DNA of 64,000 nt from Colocasia esculenta. Its lineage: Eukaryota; Streptophyta; Magnoliopsida; Alismatales; Araceae. How positions within the stretch are numbered: the stretch's first letter is position 1; each line of letters starts with the position of its first letter. Position numbers and translations under genes: made by a program. The DNA lies in contig CM024763.1 of NCBI GenBank assembly GCA_014218235.1, positions 82,198,244 through 82,262,243 of the forward strand. Reading direction: 5' to 3'. A model generated the notes under the pieces. The model was given only the letters and a program-made list of their open reading frames with translations, did no database searches and was not told the DNA's origin. Shown here piece after piece: positions 46,866-58,274 of this stretch.

Positions 46866-49800
46866 CAGGGTTTGGCGCATCGCCGATTCGGACCGAATCG
46901 GGCTGTGCCTGATTCGATCCGATTCGGGCGGATCGAACCGATTCGGTTCGATTCGTATGGATTCGGGCAGAACCCTGTTTATGACCCATTTTTTGCCGAT
47001 TCCTTTGAATCTGGCCTTTTTTTGAATAATTGTGTGGTTTAGGCCTCTTGTAAATATCTTTCATCATATTCTATGAGATTTATATCATGTAATTGCTATA
47101 AAATATTTTTTTTTAAAAAAAAAACATTAGAAGAGTGAAAATAAATGAAACTCATTAATTGAAAGATATTTACATTGCACAAAGTCAATACAACTATCAA
47201 ACTCTAAATTCCAATACATAATACAATGACTTACTCTAATATCCCTAATGCCCTTGTTGATATGGATCATATGCATTCCATTGGGATTGGCTAGGCACGG
47301 ACTCGGACTCATCTGACTCTGAGGGAAGCTCTCCAATAAGATGATGACCTTTCGTTCGAGACACAAAATCACGAAACTCATCCCATGTCATCATGGTATA
47401 GTATCTCTGCCGAAACTGACTGAGATAATGGTCCCACACTTGACAGCCGGGACGGACTACCCCCAGTTGTGCCATCTGTAAATCCTCCTCAGGAACAAAA
47501 ACTTGAGGAGGAACAGGAATAGAATATGCAGGAGGAGGATACATATATGGAGATGGCCAAAGTCGCCTGCTGTGCAGGTATCCACTGTACGGTCTGTACC
47601 CACTAGAGTAGTCTGTGCTAGTGGAGTCGGGGTGGTAGCTATGGCCCTAGGATCCAACAGACTCTTGTGTACTCATCCTCTCAAAGTCTGATATCATTGT
47701 GTCATAGCTATGGGAATCCACTGGTTCACCTCTTGCTTGACTGCCAGGTGAAACTTTTGCCTTCTATTGTACCGCAGTGGGGCACCATGACTACTATCTG
47801 TGTGTTGCACCCCCCATAAAATTGCTCCTCTGTGAATGCCATGCCACCTCTCCTCCATGACCACTGTCACCATCTCCTCCTCCCTGACCACCGTCACCAC
47901 CTCCACTGTTACCACCACCGTCACCTCCAACATCTGAGAAGAACCACCTGCAAATGCAATATCATTTAACATAGGTTAGCACAAATACAAAATTACAAAT
48001 ACATGTTGAGGTAATTTGTAATACAAAATGATGGCCTACCAGTAGTCATCGAATCATGGGAGGCGCTATGGGCAATCGGAGTGAATCCAACGGAGACGGT
48101 GTCTCATCATCCGCATTGGATCCAAAGTCTCTGCACCGGCAATGTCAAGGGATCTTCAACAACGGTAGCACCTTTTCTTGCCTTTCTTGGATCCCCAACC
48201 AGAAAACAACCGTTCTTTTTCGTACTGGGGCGGGAGGTGGCTCTCGTATAACAACTCCTTACTTGGCCGGGACTTGTTGCACCAGTTTTTTTTCGGCGGG
48301 TTCTGTTGCTATTTGCTTCCCTCTTGCCATTGAGATGATGTCGGAGCCCTTGTAGATGTGAGGGAGGCGGCATCCTGGGTAGATGACCTCTCCTTCTAGA
48401 TTGTGTGCGGGGGAGCCTTCCATTAACCTCTCAAAATCATCATCATCATTACCATGTCCTCCACCTACAATAACCCCAACATTATACATTAGCATAAATA
48501 CAACTGATAAAATACGTAAGATGAAAGAAAGAAATGACTCTCCCACCTATAGTACGCTGAACATGCTCTACTTGTATGTCCGCAAGAAGATCCACCTCAG
48601 CCTCTGGATCCATCTCATAACGAGGGAGTATGGCTGTCCCCACATTCCCACGATCTCCTCCTCCTCTGTGTTGCTTCGCTACTGCCTTGCCAGGAAAGTG
48701 TTAGGGCGAGGTGGATCTTCAGGATCGTCTGCCTTCTCATCTAACTCATACTCCCCTCGCTCTGTTGTGCTCGTGCAACCCATGCAACCATGGGGTCTTC
48801 TATCTCGTAGGAACCCAACGTAATAGGATCAAACTCTACGTCCCCACGCTTCTTTGGATCTTCTGTGAGATGTTTGACCCTCAGCCTCATATTGTAGTGC
48901 ACGTACACCAATTGGTCCAAGCGCCTATATGACAAACGATTCCGCACTTTGGTGTGTATCAATGAAACGTACTCCAGTTCTTCACATCCACTAGATGAGG
49001 ACGTCTGCGATAAGATCTCACTGTATTTATCCTCCAATGTGGCGCAGTATGCCCAAAGTTGAACCACTAATCAGCTGCCAAATTCAATTATCTCAATCCG
49101 ACCTCAACCATCAAGTTGCAATGATAAAAAATGAAATGGGAAGCATATTACCGCCCTCTACACGCTCCGATCAGCAATGGCAGATGGCTCAACAAAGGTC
49201 CCAATAGCTTCGAAAACGCTCATCTGCATTTAATAAAATGATCATCATGCATATGAAATTAGTATTTGTTTGGATGAAGTTGATATCTTATACTTGCCTC
49301 ATCAATGGCATCTGCCGCTTGCACAGGACTTCTTGACAATCTCGACAACCCTTGTAAAAGCAGCCATCAAGTCATCCTCATATGCCAGCTCGTGTGTGTA
49401 ATGGTATGCAGGGTGGAGATAATATGCTGCAATGACGTATAAAATATCAATGGTTGTAAAATACATTAATACTTAGTGCATTACAAAAATATCATTAGTT
49501 TCCTTACCCGCCATATGTAGATCTCTACTCATCTGCCGGTTCCATCTATCCTCACAACACATCCAAGACTAAGTGTGCATGCCGAGGTGAGACTTCACGG
49601 ATCTTCTTCTTCGCGACTTCAAGCTTTGCATATACCATCCTATAGACGGTCTCCTATCCCCATCAACCACCTCAACCCTCATATAGAGGTTCAATGATCT
49701 GAACCAACTTGAAGACCCGGTCCAAAAAATTGGAGATGTGACGATGTCTTCACCCCCTTTCCATCAGATGTTCCAGTAAATTACTCTGCAACCATTTATC

Positions 49801-52400
49801 ACCCCTGAACATGCGTTTCAATCCATCCTTGTGCTTCAATAGGCTCTGTAATGCACAAAATTTTGTTGCAAAGCGGGTGACAGCCGGTCTCAACAACTCT
49901 CCACCAGTGAACTCTCTCATCCACGCCAACACCAGATGATGATTGTAGATGAAACGTGTTATCTTCTGCCTGCATCCACGACTATCTTTACGGGTTGCAA
50001 TGTCCTATCTCTTTAAGCATTAAATCAACACAGTGGGCAGCACATGGGGTCCAGTAAAGATGAGGATAAATCTTCATCAACTCCTCTTGCTTTTTTGTAT
50101 GCAGTTCCATTATTGTCACCATCTGCACAATATATTGCTCACCAATCTCCTCAACAACCTCTCGCATCAAACTCATAATGTATCATAGTGTGTACTCTAT
50201 CAGATGCGTCAACAGATTTGTGATAGAAGACTTGTCTATCACAATATACCAGGAAGTTGATGAGGCTGCTCTTGGTGATGCCGACCAAACCATCACACAT
50301 CAGTGTGACACCATACTTCTCCCATTTCTTCGTAAAGCTGTCAATGTAAGACTTGATCTCATTAACTTCCTCCTGTAGATATTTCCCAGCCAAGTCCCTA
50401 GCTGTAGGAGGCTGCACATGTAGGCCTCCACGTTGAACCTCCTGTATTGCAGTTTTGTAATAAGGATGTTTGCTGCATTGAATGGTAACCTTGTATGGTG
50501 CCACCACTTTGCAATTGCTCGACCCACCTTGTATTTCAGCCCCTGCTGGTTGTATGCATCATCAATCCTAGTCTGCTTGCCATGCTCCCTAGGATACATA
50601 TAAGAGTCCACATCCTCAATTTGCACACCTGTGGGTCTCTTGCTATGCCTGCCTTGTTCTGGTACTTGTGTTTGTGTGGGAGGGGGCTGAGTGAAATAAT
50701 CTCCCACATTTGAAAATCGACGGGAGCCACTGCCACTGCCAACCTCATGCTGAGCTCCCTGAAAACTTACTATGTGGGCTGCCCTTTGATCACCTTCCCA
50801 TGCCTCAGTCCTGCTCTGTGCTCTGGCTAGCCTTTCCTGCACATCAGGATCAGGCACATATTCTGCATACATTTCAACTTCATCATCAACGTCTTCATCT
50901 CGTTCCCTTCATGATATAATCTCTCTTGGATCCTTATCTGTCTTCTTTCTTGCTATCTCTGCCCGAACCTGTTTAAGGTGTTCAATCATAAGCTTCTTAA
51001 CTTCTCTTGGCACCGACTTACACCCTACACGTCATGGTAGCCTGCTAGTCGACCACCAGCAAGGTGCTTCTTCAAACGGGAGACCCCCTCCTTGTCCCGT
51101 AAAACCACAATAATTGCACTTGAAGTTGTGCCTATTTTCAACATGATGCCATGCTACCACCCAATATCATCAGAACCCTTTTCGGTGCCATCTACAAGGA
51201 CAAAAAAATAATTAATAAATTAACAGTAAATAATTTCAATCTCAGAATTTGAACACTAAAAGAAAGTGTTCTTACTTTCTTATATGTATGATAGTTTTTT
51301 TATATACATGAACACATGATCACAGAAATCCATTCACACCTCCATATATATTTTTGTAATTTCACATTATTATTTTTTATTTTTAAAATAATTATTAATA
51401 ATGTAAGAACATAAATTAATTCTAGCTCAACTTCTTATGTAATCAACTTCTAACCATGATATAGAAGTTATACAACACATTCCTATCAATTTTTGGTTGT
51501 TTACACTTTTTTAAGATTTTTTAAATTATTTTTCAGAAAATCATATTTAGGGGAAAGTGTTGTTATATGATAAATTTTTTCATAGACATGAATCACATGA
51601 TCATACAAAATTACAAATACATTCACACCTCCATAGGCATTTTCTATAAATTCAAGTTTTTTTTTTTAATTTAAATAATTATTAATTATGTATGAACATA
51701 AATTAATTATACCTAAACTTTTATGGAATCAAGTTCTAACCATGATATAGAACTTATACAACACCTTCCTATCAATTTTTATTGTTCGAAATTTTTTTAA
51801 GATTTTTTAAATTATTTTCAAAAAATTATATTTTGGGAAATTCTTCAAATCTACATGAAAAACTTGTAGATCTGATGAGAAATGGTTGCAAGTGTACACC
51901 AATCATTTGCAATAACATTTCCTAACAAGATTAACCCATACACCAAGAAAAAAACAGAAAAATGAAGAAAAATGGAGGCTTACCTTCAAAGCCCTGTAGA
52001 ACCTCCAAAAAACTTGAAGAAGAAGGGTTGAATGCCTCCATATCCACCTCCAAATGGATGCAAACTAACGTAGGAAGCCTCCACTTGTGGATTGGCATGC
52101 AAATATAGGGTTTTTGTTGAAAAAACCTGATAACGGGGGGGGGGGGGGGGGAGAAAGGGGGCTGCGGTCTGCTGCGCTGCGAATGGGACTGTAGAGTCCC
52201 GATTCGTAGCGCATCGCCGACACCTAAGGGTGTCGGGCAGATCGAACCGATGCGCCAGTATCGGCCGGATTGTGGCGCATCGGGTTCGATCCGCCTGTTT
52301 AAAGGGGATCCGCCCGCATCGCCCGAGCCGCGCATCGGATCCTCTGTGATCGATGCGATACGCCCGAATCGGTCCGGCTCGATCCGGCATGCCAAACCTG
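46866..52400 (-). mobile_element. hAT transposon B2, nested in hAT D; TSD CCTCATAA
   Basis: CAGGGTTTGGCG at 46866 and GCCAAACCTG at 52400 (one C lost), with CCTCATAA at 46858-46865 and 52401-52408. 5535 bp, collinear with B1 over its whole length, including ends, poly-G tract and all exons, but with many additional single-base deletions. A different target sequence from B1 proves an independent insertion rather than a segmental duplication. Confidence 0.97.
47236..51191 (-). pseudogene. hAT transposase of element B2, heavily frameshifted
   Basis: Same plan as B1 from ATG 51191 to stop 47236: BED region, REHGKQTRIDD linker (50.58 kb), TLMCDGLVG (Trp-Ser of the usual CDGWSG altered, 50.29 kb), YIVQMVT (50.13 kb), HLYWTPCAAHCVDLML (50.05 kb), dimerisation block SSSSGCEELEYVSLIHTK (frameshifted from ERNWSTF, 48.98 kb), tail ending RQRYYTMMTWDEFR (47.39 kb). 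The last 100 residues are open and better preserved than in B1. Frame breaks occur about every 150-300 bp, mostly one missing base. Confidence 0.9.
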
Positions 52401-54792
52401 CCTCATAATTTGGCCTATCTAAAATTTCATAATTCAAATAAACCACATAGAACACTAAAAATTCGAAGTCGTGGTTTGTAGGAGAGTGGCTCCCTTAGAG
52501 AAGTCACATGTACGTTTGACTTTTTTCACCGGACTTTGAAATTTTAGTGTTCTATTGGTTTATTTGAATTATGAAATTTTTAGATAGACTAAATTATGAG
52601 GGATTAGAAAGATGCTATTTTGATGGAATCACCAAAATCGCGATTTTCTTCTTGGATGGGAGAGTTGATATTTTATTGATAAGAGATATGATTTTTTGAT
52701 ATTTTTATTGGATTCAAATGGGGGGTATTCCTTATTTACATGTAATATCTTAAGTAAATGAAACTAAAAATACTAACATTTACTTAAATAGATATGTACA
52801 TTAGTATACAATATACACTTCACACTTGTATGATTGACATACATATTGATTGTGTTTATAACATAATATGATTGTATCATACACTTTATATTGATGTATT
52901 TCAGTTAATAAATACAATCCTTATGTTTTTCTATTTTTTTATTTTTTTATTCTTTTACAATTTTTATAAGGGGTCAATCCAGCCACCCCTGGCTCAGCCA
53001 GGATCGGCTCGGATCGGCTGATCTGAATCGAAATCGGCCGATCCGATCGGTTTTGGCTGGCCGATCGGCCCCGATCCCCTTGTTCTTGACCTTGGATTTA
53101 GTTATGATTGTTACTTCTTGCAAGCATATGATAAATGATTGATTATGGAAACATGACAATTGTAGTATCATGCATAAATGATAGTTTTCAGATTTGATAT
53201 AATGAACCTCATGCATATGTTGAATGCTTGATAACTCCATGATCATACGATGTTCATATTAATGTAAGAAATGTTGTGCTAGAATGAGAAAATGACAAGA
53301 TTACGAGTATGTACCATGTATGAATGAGTATAGTCTTACGATAACACATTGATTTAGTTTAACATATATGTAGGCTATGATCGTTGCTATTGTTTATTTG
53401 TTGGGTCTGTGTAGACTCATATTGTCAACATTTCAGGTGAGGCTGAGGATCCTATGACTGAGGAGATTGTCTATTCGGACTCCGAGCGGGAGGATTAGAT
53501 TTGAGAGTGTGTGAGGGATTTATGCATATGAGGATTGATGTATTAAAACTTGTTATATTTTAGTTGGACTGGTTATGACATTGACATTTCATGTTATATT
53601 GGACTTTTACTTTTATATAGACTATGGAATTGGACATTAAGTTGATGGAAATGAAGTTCTTTTTCCACTATTTATATTGTCATTCCATTTGTGTATAACT
53701 CAACCAGGTATTTGTTACATGTTAAAGTTGGGTACTTTCTCACTATAATCTCTCTCTAAGGTCCGATGTGAGTCGGTTTGACTGAACCAGGTCGGAAATG
53801 GGTGTTACAATAGTGGTCCCACATTTGGCAGCCTGGACGGACCACCTTCAGTGCTGCCATTTGTTCATCCTCCAAAGGAGCTTGAATCGCAACAGGAACA
53901 TGAATAGGAACAAGTGGAGCTGGATAATAATATGATAGAGGTTAGCCTGTGGTGGCATACCCACTATGGCCACTGGAGTAGCCTGTGACAGATGACTTTG
54001 TTTGCATATGATCCCACAGACTCATGTGTGCTCATTCTCTCGAAATTAGATATCATAGTGTTATAGCTATCACTATCCCTTCTGCACGGCCACCTTTGAC
54101 AAACTTCCGCCTTCGATTGTACTACACTGGGGCGCCATGATTAGTATCTTTGATTGCATGCTGATAATACTGCTCCTGTGTGAATACCATGCCACCACCG
54201 CCTCCCCCTCCTTGTCCACTCTCACTGCCGCCCCATCCCCCATCTCCATCATCTCCACCTGCATATCCACCTGGTGAACCAATAGTCATGGAGTCATGGG
54301 AGTAGCTGTTGGATAATCGGGGCGAATCCTCGAGAGAAGGTGTGTCTTCTGCATTGGGATCCAAGATTTCTAAATCTGCAATATCAAGTGGATCTTTAAC
54401 AGGGGCAGCCATTTCTTTCCCTTTCTTGGATCCCTAAGAAAACTAACTCTTCTTCTTTTGTGCCGGGGGAGGTGGCTCTCGTATGACAATGCCTTTGGCT
54501 GGGCCATATGTTTGACCTTTGTCCTTTCCTTTGCAGGTTGGGACGACGCCACCACCTTTCCCTTCGTAGTTTGGGATGGAGTAGCTAGTTGGACCCCTTC
54601 CTTCTTGACTGTGAGGAAGCAACTGTAGGTGCTTCTCTCATAAACTGTGTGTGGGGTGGGGGGCCCAACATCAATCTTTCAAAGTCAATATCATCATCAA
54701 CATGTTCTCGACCTGTAGTAGTTCCCAACATGACAAAGTAAGGTAAGGTCAAACACAAAATATTGAATTATTATGTACAACAAAATGTCAAC

Positions 54793-56711
54793 CAAGGTTC
54801 AAAAACTTGGCGGGATCGGGATCGGATCGGCCGAGTCGACTCGGTTTTGGCCCTCCCGATCCAAGCGGGGTAACCCAGCCGGTCCCTGCACGCAGATCGA
54901 CTCGGCTCGGCTGGGCTCGGCGGGCTCGCCGAGCCCGGCTCGGGCCGATCCAGTTCAAACAGCTAGTTTAAGAAACTAGCCATTTCTAGCCGTTGGGGGG
55001 CGCTCCCCAACGGCCAGAAACAGCTAGTTTTGGCCCTTGGAGGCCTTGGGGGTCTATATAAACCCCCCAAAGGCCCCCATTATGCTCCAAACCATTTTTT
55101 GGGCATTCTCTCTCTCTCTCTCGGGCGCTCTTTTGCACTATTGCGAGGCGATCTCATCTTTCATGCTCTTGCTCTTCGTCTTCGACTCTTCGGGCTCTCT
55201 CACACACTCTCGGCCCGAACTCTTGGCTGCGATTGCTCTCCCTCTCTCTCAGCCGCAAAAAAAATATTTATTTTTTGTTTGTTTATTATTAACTTCTTTT
55301 TTGTGTTCTAAGTGATGGCCGCCGAAGGTGGTGCTGCTCCGGCTCCCCAATCTTCAAGCAACCCTCCCAGCGCCGATCCCGCTTGGGCTCATGGTACCGT
55401 TGTGGACATGGCTCGAAGGAAGGTCCAATGCAAGTATTGTAACCGGGTCTTATCGGGCGGCGTATGGCGTTTGAAACAACATCTAGCAGGAATTAAAGGT
55501 GAGGTGGCACCATGTTCGAGAGTTTCTGCTGAAGTTCGAATACAATTTTGCCAATACATGAAGGAGAAAGAGACATCCAAAGTAAACATTACTAGAAGAC
55601 GCCAAGAAATCCGAGAAGAGCTGTCTGTCCCTTCTCGAAGGTCCGTGGATGTGATACATTTATCAAGAGGGAGACAAACAATTGATCTTGATGATGATGA
55701 AGAAGGTTAGTTAACTTAGTTTAGTAACTTTAGTTCAAAAATCCTCATTATAATTTATACATTTCAATGTATAACATCATCAATAATTTTTTTTACATTA
55801 TCTATCATTCTATCTCATATTATAGAACAATTTCGTCGGGCATCGCAAGCAAGTCGAAGGTCTTTTACGGAAGAGGACTATCTCCGACGTACTGGTCAGC
55901 ACCTAGGTCAAGGTAGTGGCCATGGGAGTAGTGGACAAGGGAGTTCAAGTGCTGGAATGTGTACAAATATACCTGAGGTTTCAGTAGATATCCTTAGAGA
56001 CGAAGATCCTAGAGTGGGACCATTGGACCCATTTCTCACCAGGTGGAGGGAGAAGCAACCATCCATTTCTGCAGCCTTCAAGAATTTGAAAATATGCAAG
56101 GAGAAGATAGGAAGAGAGACATCAAGATGGTTCTCTTCAACAACATACCGGCTAATACAGCAAAAGGACCATATTATGAGTCAATGATCGAGACTATTGG
56201 TGAAGTGGGCAAAGGAGTAGAAGGCCCTACTTCTTATGAAATCTACAACAAGTACTTGGACATAGAGGTTGAAGATATGAAGGCATATGTTTCCACTTTT
56301 GAACGCATATGGAATGAATATGGTTGCACGTTAATGTGTGATGGATGGATAGGTATGTACTATGTACAACTACAAGTGTAGTGTTTGGTCAGTTAATTGT
56401 TATTCATTAATAACACAGGTTTTAATTTTTCTTATGGAATTGTGCAGGTATTACACGAAGAAGTATCAATGATGTATCATGTCCTATTTTTCATGTATTT
56501 CAGTTCATAAATACAATGTTTATATTTTTCCTATTTTTCATATTTTTTCTAATTTTTTTTCAATTTTTTGAGGGTGCCGATCCAGCCCCCTTTAGCTCAG
56601 CCAGACTTGGCCGTGCTCGGCCCGGCTCGGTCGAGCCGGGGTCGGGATCGGCCGGTCCGATCGGTTTGGGGCCGGCCGATCCAATCCCGATCCTCGGGTT
56701 CTTGAACCTTG
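54793..56711 (+). mobile_element. Ds-like deleted hAT G (family of A), nested in hAT F; TSD ATGTCAAC
   Basis: CAAGGTTCAAAAAC at 54793 and TTCTTGAACCTTG at 56711, with ATGTCAAC at 54785-54792 and 56712-56719. The 5' part matches hAT A exon by exon in inverted orientation. At about 56475 it jumps to sequence equivalent to A 26165, removing about 2.6 kb that would encode the core and dimerisation domain. 1919 bp, clearly non-autonomous. Confidence 0.95.
55315..56475 (+). pseudogene. N-terminal part of hAT transposase in element G
   Basis: From ATG 55315: Ala/Pro/Ser-rich start, BED finger with CKYCNRVLSGG and LKQHLAGIKG, basic RRRQEIREEL, acidic DLDDDEEG, then GT donor at about 55709. Second exon from about 55826 (EQFRRASQASRRSF, then TRWREKQPSISAAFKN). 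A frame change near 56090 is shared with A, then AKGPYYESMIETIG and EYGCTLMCDGWIG, donor at about 56353. A last small exon begins near 56449 and is cut by the internal deletion. The first exon is intact over the site where A is split by B1. Can only encode an N-terminal DNA-binding fragment. Confidence 0.88.
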
Positions 56712-58274
56712 ATGTCAACTATTGTCTCACCTGAAGAAGGCAGAGCACTTTTCATTCGTATGTCACCAAGAAGACCCACCTCTTTTTCTTGAAGCTTTGG
56801 ATATATGACTTAATCTCATCTACTTCTTCATTTAGATATCTCCCTGCCAAGTCTTTTGATGTGGGAGGTTGCACATGTAGCCCATGATGTTGTACCTCCT
56901 AGGTCATGGTTTTGTAATATGTTCTATTAGCTGCATTGAATGAAATGCCCGAATGATGCCACCATTTTGCCACTGCATGACCCACTTTGTATCTAGGCCC
57001 TTGCTGGTTGTATGCATCCTCAATTTTGGTTTGCTTGCCATGCTCCGAGAATATATGTTAGGATCCACCTCTTCTAAGGTCACACCTGTGGGTCTCTTCC
57101 TTTGCGGCCCTTATTACTCTTGAATTGGGACTGGAATTTGGGTGAAGTAATCCCCCACATTGAAAAATCGATGGGACTGGGCCTCGCCCCCAACCCTTGA
57201 GCCACTGCCAACCTGAAAATTCCCTCTCTGCTCAGCTTCCCGTGACTCAACTTTGCTTTGTGCTTTGGTCCGCCTTTGATGTTCATCAGGCAAATGCTCT
57301 GCATAAATTTCTGGCTCATCATCGTCGTCTTCGTCTCGCTGCCTTCTTGAGATGATCCTCTCCTGCATCTCCCTATCTGCCTTCTGTTGGATTGAGATGG
57401 AGCTTTAGATGTCCTAGAAGGGGGTGAATAGGACTTCTTTGCATTAAAATTTATCTGAAAATAGGTAACACTAAATAGAATCGTTAGTACTTAGTGTAGT
57501 GTGTGAAACAAGTGTTAAACTTGGTGGAAACAATCACACAAGTGCACAAAAGATTTTATCCTGGTTCGGCCCTTTCCACATGGAAGTCCTACGTCCAGTC
57601 CCCAAACAACCTTTTGGGATTTCACTAACTCCCAAGAACACTTGGCCTTCTCTCAGCTTGAGAGGTATTACAACCCATTTGCATCCGAACAAGTCTTCCC
57701 TTTACAAAGAGGTACAAAGACCACCTACACCAGTAGGTCTTCCCTTCACAAGAGGGGCGCTACAGGGAACAAACCCCCTGCTGGTTATCTTTTACAGAAA
57801 TAAAACACTTGTGTGTCTATCCACAAGAATGAGCAAACACAGAAGATCAGAAAGAGATACAAGTAAGAATAGAAGCTCTAACTCTTTCTGACTCAGGAGA
57901 GTGGACTGAGAAAATCTGGATTTACAGAAGGCCACTCAAAGAAAGACTTCTAGAAAGCAAGAGAGCTGGGAAGTTGAAGCTTGAGAACAACAGGCTCTCT
58001 TCAGATCTTGAACTCTTGTTCTTGCTCTTTTCTGTAGAGGGTGAGGTTGTGTATATGGTTGTATCTAGCTTGCTTCTCACACTCTTGTATTCTCTCTTAT
58101 CTTGTATTTTTCTTGTTCAAACTTCAGTTCATATATAAGCATCAGAGACTGAGCTTCCCGTTTGAAACTGAACGTTGGAAAGTAGCTGTTTGAAAGATAG
58201 CCGTTTGAATCTTGGGTAATGAGACTATGAGCTTTCTTAGTTGTCCATCAGATCATCAGCTCTTGAGGTCTAAC

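Larger units (their letters stand above)
46645..52790. repeat. Palindromic core of hAT D, left arm interrupted by B2
   Basis: Left arm 46645-46865 continues at 52409-52465. The right arm runs about 52470-52790 in inverted orientation (for example TTACTTAAGATATCACATGTAAATAA against TTATTTACATGTAATATCTTAAGTAA, listed here as related words). The break is exactly the B2 target CCTCATAA. Confidence 0.8.
46530..53094. mobile_element. Non-autonomous hAT D (with hAT B2 nested), TSD GATTTAGT
   Basis: CAGGGTATAAAAAATCG at 46530 and TTCTTGACCTTG at 53094, with GATTTAGT at 46522-46529 and 53095-53102. Without B2 and its TSD it is about 1.02 kb, made of GATCGG-rich ends and the palindromic core. No coding sequence of its own. 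Ends resemble those of A, G and J. Confidence 0.9.
37212..53809 (+). mobile_element. Solo LTR H (gypsy-like), expanded to 16.6 kb; TSD ATAGT
   Basis: Starts TGTAGTGCTCTAG (37212) and ends GGTGTTACA (53809). ATAGT is duplicated at 37207-37211 and 53810-53814, and the hAT F coding sequence is collinear across the join. Nested inside are solo LTR P and hATs C, E and D (with B2). Subtracting them leaves about 2.6 kb with no gag/pol, hence a solo LTR. The right part (about 53400-53500) shares the leader-like block seen at the ends of N1 and P. Confidence 0.9.

Noticed and set aside
37212..53809. A complete 16.6-kb LTR retrotransposon
   Set aside because: There are no gag/pol domains or second LTR. 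All interior bulk is hAT or another solo LTR, leaving 2.6 kb, so it is a solo LTR with insertions.
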